64,000 nt of DNA, from assembly GCA_032622095.1 (NCBI GenBank), contig CP136067.1:174192556-174256555 (forward strand), given 5' to 3'. This document shows, piece after piece, positions 46,301 to 58,300 of this stretch (position 1 is its first letter; each line of letters opens with the position of its first letter). The position numbers and the translations under genes were made by a program. The stretch is from Siphonodentalium dalli. Taxonomy: Eukaryota > Mollusca > Scaphopoda > Gadilida > Siphonodentaliidae. The notes beneath the pieces were generated by a model. That model was not told where the DNA came from. It saw only the letters and a program-made list of their open reading frames with translations, and made no database searches.

Positions 46301-49300
46301 CACAACATCCGAAGCCACCAGAACGGCCGAGTCGACGACCACGACTGTAGCCACCATAACGACCGAGGCGACCACAACTTCCGAAGCAACAACCACTGAA
46401 GCGGCAACAGCCGAGGCAACGACCACGACAGAAGCCACAACATCCGAGGCAACCACAACATCTGAAGCCACAACAACAGCCGATGCTACGACCACGGCAG
46501 AAACTACCACAACGGCCGAGGCAACCACAACTTCCGAAACGACAACTACTGAAACGGCAACAACCGAGACAACTACCACGGCAGAAGCCACCACAACGAC
46601 CGAGACAACCACAACATCTGAAGCCACAACAGCAGAGGCCACGACCACGTCAGAAGCAACCGCAACGGCCGAGTTAACCACAACATCTGAAGCCACAACA
46701 ACAGCTGAGGCTACGACCACGGCAGAAGCCACCACAACGGCCGAGACAACAACAACATCTGAAGCCACAACAGCCGAGGCAACGACCACGACAGAAGCCA
46801 CCACAACGGCCGAGACAACCACAACATCTGAAGCCACAACAACAGCCGAGGCTACGACCACAGCAGAAGCCACCACGACGGTCGAGGCAACCACAACGTC
46901 TGAAACCACAACAACAGCCGAGTCTACGACCACGGCAGATGCCACCGCAACGGCCGAGTCAACCACAACTTCCGAAGCGACAACTACTGAAGCGGCTACA
47001 GCCGAGACAACGACCACGGCAGAAGCCACCACAACGACCGAGGCAACCACAACTTCCGAAGCAACGACTACTGAAGCTGCAACAACCGAGCCAACGACCA
47101 CAGCCGAGGCCACGACCACGACGGAAGGCACCGCAACGGCCGAGGTAACCACAACACCTGAAGCCACAACAACAGCTGAGGATACGACCACGGCAGAAGC
47201 CACCACAACGGCCGAGACAACCACAACATCTGAAGCCACAACAACAGCCGAGGCTACGATCACGACAGAAGCCACCACAACAGCCGATGCAACGACCACG
47301 ACAGAAGCCACCACAACGGCCGAGGCAACCGCGACATCTGAACCCACAACAGCCGAGGCAACGACCACGACAGAAGCCACCACAACGGCCGAGGCAACCG
47401 CAACGTCTGAAGCCACAACAACAGCCGAGGCTACGACCACAGCAGAAGCCACCACGACGGCCGAGGCAACCACAACGTCTGCAACCACAACAACAGCCGA
47501 GTGTACGACCACGGCAGAAGCCACCGCAACGGCCGACTCAACCACAACTTCCGAAGCGACAACCACTGAAGCGGCTACAGCCGAGACAACGACCACGGCA
47601 GAAGCCACCACAACGGCCGAGGCGACCACAACTTCCGAAGCAACAACTACTGAAGCGGCAACAGCCGAGGCAACGACCACGACAGAAGCCACAACATCCG
47701 AGGCAACCACAACATCTGAAGCCACAACAACAGCCGAGGCTACGATCACGGCAGAAGTGACCACAACGGCCGAGGTAACCACAACTTCCGAAGCGACAAC
47801 TACTGAAACGGCAACAACCGAGACAACTATCACGGCAGAAGCCACCACAACGGCCGAGACAACCACAACATCTGAAGCCACAACAACAGCCGAGGCCACG
47901 ACCACGACAGAAGCCACCACAACATCCGAAGCCACCAGAACGGCCGAGTCGACGACCACGACTGTAGCCACCATAACGGCCGAGGCGACCACAACTTCCG
48001 AAGCAACAACAACTGAAGCGGCAACGACCACGATAGAAGCCACAACATCCGAGGCAACCACAACATCTGAAGCCACAACAACAGCCGGGGCTACGACCAC
48101 GGCAGAAGCTACCACAACGGCCGAGGCAACCACAACTTCCGAATCGACAACTACTGAAACGGCAACAACCGAGACAACTACCACGGCAGAAGCCACCACA
48201 ACGGCCGAGACAACCACAACATCTGAAGCCACAACAGCCGAGGCCACGACCACGACAGAAGCCACCGCAACGGCCGAGGTAACCACAACACCTGAAGCCA
48301 CAACAACAGCTGAGGCTACGACCACGGCAGAAGCCACCACAACGGCCGAGACAACCACAACATCTGAAGCCACAACAACAGCTGAGGCTACAACCACGGC
48401 AGAAGCCATCACAACGGCCGAGACAACCACAACATCTGAAGCCACAACAACAGCCGAGGCTACGATCACGACAGAAGCCACCACAACAGCCGAGGCAACA
48501 ACAACATCTGAAGCCACAACAGCCGAGGCAACGACCACGACAGAAGCCACAACAACGGCAGAGGCAACCGCAACGTCTGAAGCCACAACAGTCGAGGCTA
48601 CGACCACAGCAGAAGCCACCACGACGGCCGAGGCAACCACAACGTCTGAAACCACAACAACAGCCGAGGCTACGACCACGGCAGAAGCCACCGCAACGAC
48701 CGAGTCAACCACAACTTCCGAAGCAGCGACTACTGAAGCTGCAACAACCGAGCCAACGACCACGGCAGAAGCCACCACAACGGTAGAGGCAACGACCACA
48801 TCTGAAGCCACTACAACATCCAAGGGTACGACCATGACAGAACCCACCACAACATCCGAAGCCACCAGAACGGCCGAGTCGACGACCACGGCAGAAGCCA
48901 CCACAACGGCCGAGGCGACCACAACTTCCGAAGCAACAACTACTGAAGCGGCAACAGCCGAGGCAACGACCACGACAGAAGCCACAACATCCGAGGCAAC
49001 CATAACATCTGAAGCCACAACAACAGCCGAGGCTACGATCACGGCAGAAGTGACCACAACGGCCGAGGCAACCACAACTTCCGAAGCGACAACTACTGAA
49101 ACGGCAACAACCGAGACAACTATCACGGCAGAAGCCACCACAACGGCCGAGACAACCACAACATCTGAAGCCACAACAACAGCCGAGGCCACGACCACGA
49201 CAGAAGCCACCACAACATCCGAAGCCACTAGAACGGCCGAGTCGACGACCACGACTGTAGCCACCTTAACGGTCGAGGCGACCACAACTTCCGAAGCAAC

Positions 49301-52300
49301 AACAACTGAAGCGGCAACGACCACGATAGAAGCCACAACATCCGAGGCAATCACAACATCTGAAGCCACAACAACCGCCGGGGCAACGATCACGGCTGAA
49401 GCTACCACAACGGCCGAGGTAACCACAACTTCCGAATCGACAACTACTGAAACGGCAACAACCGAGACAACTACCACGGCAGAAGCCACCACAACGGCTG
49501 AGACAACCACAACATCTGAAGCCACAACAACAGCCGAGGCCACGACCACGACAGAAGCCACCGCAACGACCGAGGTAACCACAACACCTGAAGCCACAAC
49601 AACAGCTGAGGCTACGACCACGGCAGAAGCCACCACAACGGCCGAGACAACCACAACATCTGAAGCCACAACAACAGCTGAGGTTACAACCACGGCAGAA
49701 GCCATCACAACGGCCGAGACAACCACAACATCTGAAGCCACAACAGCCGAGGCTACGATCACGACAGAAGCCACCACAACAACCGAGGCAACAACAACAT
49801 CTGAAGCCACAACAACCGAGGCAACGACCACGACAGAAGCCACCACAACGGCAGAGGCAACCGCAACTTCTGAAGCCACAACAGTCGAGGCTACGACCAC
49901 AGCAGAAGCCACCACGACGGCCGAGGCAACCACAACGTCTGAAACCACAACAACAGCCGAGGCTACGACCACGGCAGAAGCCACCGCAACGACCGAGTCA
50001 ACCACAACTTCCGAAGCAGCGACTACTGAAGCTGCAACAACCGAGCCAACGACCACGGCAGAAGCCACCACAACGGTAGAGGCAACGACCACATCTGAAG
50101 CCACTACAACATCCGAGGGTACGACCATGACAGAACCCACCACAACATCCGAAGCCACCAGAACGGCTGAGTCGACGACCACGGCAGAAGCCACCACAAC
50201 GGCCGAGGCGACCACAACTTCCGAAGCAACAACTACTGAAGCGGCAACAGCCGAGGCAACGACCACGACAGAAGCCACAACATCCGAGGCAACCACAACA
50301 TCTGAAGCCACAACAACAGCCGAGGCTACGATCACGGCAGAAGTGACCACAACGGCCGAGGCAACCACAACTTCCGAAGCGACAACTACTGAAACGGCAA
50401 CAACAGAGACAACTATCACGGCAGAAGCCACCACAACGGCCGAGACAACCACAACATCTGAAGCCACAACAACAGCCGAGGCCACGACCACGACAGACGC
50501 CACCGCAACGACCGAGGTAACCACAACATCTGAAGCCACAACAACAGCCGAGGCTACGATCACGACAGAAGCCACCACAACAGCCGAGGCAACGACCACG
50601 ACAGAAGCCACCAGAACGGCCGATGCAACCGCAACGTCTGAAGCCACAACAACAGCCGAGGCTACGACCACAGCAGAAGCCAACACGACGACCGAGGCAA
50701 CCACAACGTCTGAAACCACAACAACAGCCGAGGCTACGACCACGGCAGAAGCCACCACAACGGCCGAGTCAACCACAACTTCCGAAGCGACAACTACTGA
50801 AGCGGCTACAGCCGAGACAACGACCACGGCAGAAGCCACCACAACGGCCGAGGCAACCACAACTTCCGAAGCAACGACTACTGAAGCTGCAACAACCGAG
50901 CCAACGACCACGGCAGAAGCCACCACAACGGTCGAGGCAACGACCACATCTGAAGCCACTACAACATCCGAGGGTACGACCACGACAGAACCCACCACAA
51001 CATCCGAAGCCACAAGAACGGCCGAGTCGACGACCACGACTGTAGCCACCATAACGGCCGAGGCGACCACAACTTCCGAAGCAACAACTACTGAAGCGGC
51101 AACAGCCGAGGCAACGACAACGACAGAAGCCACAACATCCGAGGCAACCACAACATCTGAAGCCACAACAACAGCCGAGGCTACAACCACGGCAGAAGCT
51201 ACCACAACGGCCGAGGCAACCACAACTTCCGAAGCGACAACTACTGAAACGGCAACAACCGAGACAACTACAACGTCAGAAGCCACCACAACGGCCGAGA
51301 CAACCACAACATCTGAAGCCACAACAGCCGAGGCCACGACCACGACAGAAGCCACCGCAACGGCCGAAGTAACCACAACATATGATGCCACAACAACAGC
51401 TGAGGCAACAACCACGGCAGAAGCCACCACAACGGCCGAGACAACCACAACATCTGAAGCCACAACAACAGCCGAGGCTACGATCACGACAGAAGCCACC
51501 ACAACAGCCGAGGCAACGACTACGACAGAAGCCACCACAACGGCCGAGGCAACAACAACATCTGAAGCCACAACAGCCGAGGCAACGACCACGACAGAAG
51601 CCACCACAACGGCCGAGGCAACCGCAACGTCTGAAGCCACAACAGCCGATGCTACGACCACAGCAGAAGCCACCACGACGACCGAAGCAACCACAACGTC
51701 TGAAACCACAACAACAGCCGAGGCTACGACCACGGCAGAAGCCACCGCAACGGCCGAGGCAACCACAACTTCCGAAGCAACGACTACTGAAGCTGCAACA
51801 ACCGAGCCAACGATCACGGCAGAAGCCACCACAACGGTAGAGGCAACGACCACATATGAAGCCACTACAACATCCGAGGGTACGACCACGACAGAACCCA
51901 CCACAACATCCGAAGCCACCAGAACGGCCGAGTCGACGACCACGACTGTAGCCACCATAACGGCCGAGGCGACCACAACTTCCGAAGCAACAACCACAGA
52001 AGCGGCAACAGCCGAGGCAACGAACACGACAGAAGCCACAACATCCGAGGCAACCACAACATCTGAAGCCACAACAACAGCCGATGCTACGACCACGGCA
52101 GAAACTACCACAACGGCCGAGGCAACCACAACTTCCGAAACGACAACTACTGAAACGGCAACAACCGAGACAACTACCACGGCAGAAGCCACCACAACGA
52201 CCGAGACAACCACAACATCTGAAGCCACAACAGCAGAGGCCACGACCCCGTCAGAAGCAACCGCAACGGCCGAGTTAACCACAACATCTGAAGCCACAAC

Positions 52301-55300
52301 AACAGCTGAGGCTACGACCACGGCAGAAGCCACCACAACGGCCGAGACAACCACAACATCTGAAGCCACAACAGCCGAGGCAACGACCACGACAGAAGCC
52401 ACTACAACGGCCGAGACAACCACAACATCTGAAGCCTCAACAACAGCCGAGGCTACGACCACAGCAGAAGCCACCACGACGGCCGAGTCAACCACAACGT
52501 CTGAAACCACAACAACAGCCGAGTCTACGACCACGGCAGAAGCCACCGCAACGGCCGAGTCAACCACAACTTTCGAAGCGACAACTACTGAAGCGGCTAC
52601 AGCCGAGAAAACGACCACGGCAGAAGCCACCACAACGACCGAGGCAACCACAACTTCCGAAGCAACGACTACTGAAGCTGCAACAACCGAGCCAACCACC
52701 ACAGCCGAGGCCACGACCACGACAGAAGCCACCGCAACGGCCGAGGTAACCACAACACCTGAAGCCACAACAACAGCTGAGGCTACGACCACGGCAGAAG
52801 CCACGACAACGGCCATGACAACCACAACATCTGAAGCCACAACAACAGCCGAGGCTACGATCACGACAGAAGCCACCACAACAGCCGAGGCAACGACCAC
52901 GACAGAAGCCACCACAACTGCCGAGGCAACCACGACATCTGAACCCACAACAGCCGAGGCTACGACCACAGCAGAAGCCACCACGACGGCCGAGGCAACC
53001 ACAACGTCTGAAACGACAACAGCAGCCGAGTCTACGACCACGGCAGAACCCACCGCAACCGCCGAGTCAACCACAACTTCCGAAGCGACAACTACTGAAG
53101 CGGCTACAGCCGAGACAACGACCACGGCAGAAGCCACCACAACGGCCGAGGCAACCACAACTTCCGAAGCAACGACTACTGACGCTGCAACAACCGAGCC
53201 AACGACCACGGCAGAAGCCAGCACAACGGTCGAGGCAACGACCACATCTGAAGCCACTACAACATCCGAGGGTACGACCACGACAGAAGCCACCACAACA
53301 TCCGAAGCCACCAGAACGGCCGAGTCGACGACCACGACTGTAGCCACCATAACGGCCGAGGCGACCACAACTTCCGAAGCAACAACAACTGGAGCGGCAA
53401 CAGCCGAGGTAACGACCATGATAGAAGCCACAACATCCGAGGCAACCACAACATCTGAAGCCACAACAACAGCCGGGGCTACGACCACGGCAGAAGCTAC
53501 CACAACGGCCGAGGCAACCACAACTTCCGAATCGACAACTACTGAAACGGCAACAACCGAGACAACTACCACGGCAGAAGCCACCACAACGGCCGAGACA
53601 ACCACAACATCTGAAGCCACAACAACAGCCGATGCCACGACCACGACAGAAGCCACCGCAACGGCCGAGGTAACCACAACATCTGAAGCCACAACAACAG
53701 CTGAGGCTACGACCACGGCAGAAGCCACCACAACGGCCGAGACAACCACAACATCTGAAGCCACAACAACAGCCGATGCTACGATCACGACAGAAGCCAC
53801 CACAACAGCCGATACAACTACCACGACAGAAGCCACCACAACGGCCGAGACAACCACAACATATGAAGCCACAACAGCCGAGGCAACGACCACGACAGAA
53901 GCCACCACAACGGCCGAGGCAACCACACCGTCTGAAACCACAACAACAGCCGAGGCTACGACCACGGCAGAAGCCACCACAACGGCCGAGACAACCACAA
54001 CATCTGAAGCCACAACAGCCGAGACAACGACCACGACAGAAGCCACCACAACGGCCGAGACAACCACAACATCTCAAGCCACAACAACAGCCGAGGCTAC
54101 GATCACGACAGAGGCCACCACAACATCCGAGGCAACGACCACGACAGAAGCCACCACAACGGCCGAGGCAACAACAACATCTGAAGCCACTACAACATCC
54201 GAGGAAACGACCACGACAGAAGCCACCACAACATCCGAAGCCACCAGAACGGCCGAGTCGACGACCACGACTGTACCCACCATAACGGCCGAGGCGACCA
54301 CAACTTCCGAAGCAACAACTACTGAATCGGCAACAGCCGAGGCAACGACCACGACAGAAGCCACAACATCCGAGGCAACCACAACATCTGAAGCCACAAC
54401 AACAGCCGGGGCTACGACCACGGCAGAAGCTACCACAACGGCCGAGGCAACCACAACTTCCGAAGCAACAACTACTGAAACGGCAACAACCGAGACAAGT
54501 ACCACGGCAGAAGCCACCACAACGGCCGAGACAACCACAACATCTGAAGACACAACAACAGCCGATGCCACGACCACGACAGAAGCCACCGCAACGGCCG
54601 AGGTAACCACAACACCTGAAGCCACAACAACAGCTGAGGCTACGACCACGGCAGAAGCCACCACAACGGCCGAGACAACCACAACATCTGAAGCCACAAC
54701 AACAGCCGATGCTACGATCACGACAGGAGCCACCACAACAGCCGAGGCAACGACCACGACAGAAGCCACCACGACGGCCGAGGCAACCACAACGTCTGAA
54801 ACCACAACAACAGCCGAGTCTACGACCACGGCAGAAGCCACCGCAACGGCCGAGTCAACCACAACTTCCGAAGCGACAACTACTGAAGCGGCTACAGCCG
54901 AGACAACGACCACGGCAGAAGCCACCACAACGACCGAGGCAACCATAACTTCCGTAACAACGACTACTGAAGCTGCAACAACCGAGCCAACGACCACAGC
55001 CGAGGCCACGACCACGACAGAGGCCACCGCAACGGCCGAGGTAACCACAACACCTGAAGCCACAACAACAGCTGAGGCTACGACCACGGCAGAAGGCACC
55101 ACAACGGCCGAGACAACCACAACATCTGAAGCCACAACAACAGCCGAGGCTACGATCACGACAGAAGCCACCACAACAGCCGAGGCAACGACCACGATAG
55201 AAGCCACCACAACGGCCGAGGCAACCACGACATCTGAAGCCACAACAGCCGAGGCAACGACCACGACAGAAGCCACCACAACGGCCGATGCAACCGCAAC

Positions 55301-58300
55301 GTCTGAAGCCACAACAACAGCCGAGGCTACGACCACAGCAGAAGCCACCACGACGGCCGAGACAACCACAACGTCTGAAACCACAACAACAGCCGAATCT
55401 ACGACCACGGCAGAAGCTACCACAACGGCCAAGGCAACCACAACTTCCGAATCGACAACTACTGAAACGGCAACAACCGAGACAACTACCACGGCAGAAG
55501 CCACCACAACGGCCGAGACAACCACAACATATGAAGCCACAACAACAGCCGAGGCCACGACCACGACAGAAGCCACCGCAACGGCCGAGGTAACCACAAC
55601 ACCTGAAGCCACAACAACAGCTGAGGCTACGACCACGGCAGAAGCCACCACAACGGCCGAGACAACCACAACATCTGAAGCCACAACAACAGCCGAGGCT
55701 ACGATCACGACAGAAGCCACCACAACAGCCGAGGCAACGACCACGACAGAAGCCACCACAACGGCCGAGGCAACCACGACATATGAAGCCACAACAGCCG
55801 AGGCAACGACCACGACAGAAGCCACCACAACGGCCGAGGCAACCGCAACGTCTGAAGCCACAACAACAGCCGAGGCTACGACCACAGCAGAAGCCACCAC
55901 GACGGCCGAGGCAACCACACCGTCTGAAACCACAACAACAGCCGAGGCTACAACCACGACAGAAGCCACCGCAACGGCCGAGTCAACCACAACTTCCGAA
56001 GCGACAACTACTGAAGCGGCTACAGCCGAAACAACGACCACGGCAGAAGCCACCACAACGCCCGAGGCAACCACAACTTCTGAAGCTGCAACAACCGAGC
56101 CAACGACCACGGCAGAAGCCACAACAACGGTCGAGGCAACGACCACATCTGAAGCCACTACAACATCCGAGGGTACGACCACGACAGAAGCCACCACAAC
56201 ATCCGAAGCCACCAGAACGGCCGAGTCGACGACCACGACTGTAGCCACCATAACAGCCGAGGCGACCACAACTTCCGAAGCAACAACTACTGAACCGGCA
56301 ACAGCCGAGGCAACGACCACGACAGAAGCCACAACATCCGAGGCAACCACAACATCTGAAGCCACCACAACGGCCGAGGCAACCGCAACGTCTGAAGCCA
56401 CAACAACAGCCGAGGCTACGACCACAGCAGAAGCCACCACGACGGCCGAGGCAACCACAACGTCTGAAACCACAACAACAGCCGAGTCTACGACCACGGC
56501 AGAAGCCACCGCAACGGCCGAGTCAATCACAACTTCCGAAGCAACAACTACTGAAGCGGCTACAGCCGAGACAACGACCACGGCAGAAGCCACCACAACG
56601 GCCGAGGCAACCACATCTTCCGAAGCAACGACTACTGAAGCTGCAACAACCGAGCCAACTACCACGGCAGAAGCCACCACAACGGCCGAGGCAACCACAA
56701 CTTCCGAAGCAACGACTACTGAAGCTGCAACAACCGAGCCAACTACCACGGCAGAAGCCACCATAACGGCCGAGGCGACCACAACTTCCGAAGCAATAAC
56801 TACTGATTCGGCAACAGCCGAGGCAACGACCGCGACAGAAGCCACAACATCCGAGGCAACCACAACATCTGAAGCCACAACAACAGCCGGGGCTACGACC
56901 ACAACGGCCGAGGCAACCACAACTTCCGAAGCGACAACTACTGAAACGGCAACAACCGAGACAACTACCACGGCAGAAGCCACCACAACGGCCGAGACAA
57001 CCACGACATCTGAAGCCACAACAACAGCCGAGGCCACTACCACGACAGAAGCCACCGCAACGGCCGAGGTAACCATAACACCTGAAGCCACAACAACAGC
57101 TGAGGCTACGACCACGGCAGAAGCCACCACAACGGCCGAGACAACCACAACATCTGAAGCCACATCAACAGCCGAGGCTACGATCACGACAGAAGCCACC
57201 ACAACAGCCGAGGCAACGACAACGACAGAAGCCACCACAACGGCCGAGGCAACCACGACATCTGAAGCCACAACAGTCGAGGCAACGACCACGACAGAAG
57301 CCACCACAACGGCCGAGGCAACCGCATCGTCTGAAGCCACAACAACAGCCGAGGCTACGACCACAGCAGAAGCCACCACGACGGCCGAGGCAACCACACC
57401 GTCTGAAACCACAACAACAGCCGAGGCTACGACCACGACAGAAGCCACCGCAACGGCCGAGTCAACCACAACTTCCGAAGCGACAACTACTGAAGCGGCT
57501 ACAGCCGAAACAACGACCACGGCAGAAGCCACCACAACGCCCGAGGCAACCACAACTTCTGAAGCTGCAACAACCGAGCCAACGACCACGGCAGAAGCCA
57601 CCACAACGGTCAAGGCAACGACCACATCTGAAGCCACTACAACATCCGAGGGTACGACCACGACAGAAGCCACCACAACATCCGAAGCCACCAGAACGGC
57701 CGAGTCGACGACCACGACTGTAGCCACCATAACAGCCGAGGCGACCACAACTTCCGAAGCAACAACTACTGAATCGGCAACAGCCGAGGCAACGACCACG
57801 ACAGAAGCCACAACATCCGAGGCAACCACAACATCTGAAGCCACCACAACGGCCGAGGCAACCGCAACGTCTGAAGCCACAACAACAGCCGAGGCTACGA
57901 CCACAGCAGAAGCCACCACGACGGCCGAGGCAACCACAACGTCTGAAACCACAACAACAGCCGAGTCTACGACCACGGCAGAAGCCACCGCAACGGCCGA
58001 GTCAACCACAACTTCCGAAGCAACAACTACTGAAGCGGCTACAGCCGAGACAACGACCACGGCAGAAGCCACCACAACGGCCGAGGCAACCACATCTTCC
58101 GAAGCAACGACTACTGAAGCTGCAACAACCGAGCCAACTACCACGGCAGAAGCCACCACAACGGCCGAGGCAACCACAACTTCCGAAGCAACGACTACTG
58201 AAGCTGCAACAACCGAGCCAACTACCACGGCAGAAGCCACCATAACGGCCGAGGCGACCACAACTTCCGAAGCAATAACTACTGATTCGGCAACAGCCGA

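Noticed and set aside
42053-54067. A 4,004-codon open frame on the minus strand (and 1,520- and 2,377-codon neighbours)
   Set aside because: They lie wholly opposite the mucin repeat and consist of VVVASAVVV. Sense codons ACN, GCN, GAR and TCN leave this antisense phase free of stops automatically. No leader, domain or splice site supports them.
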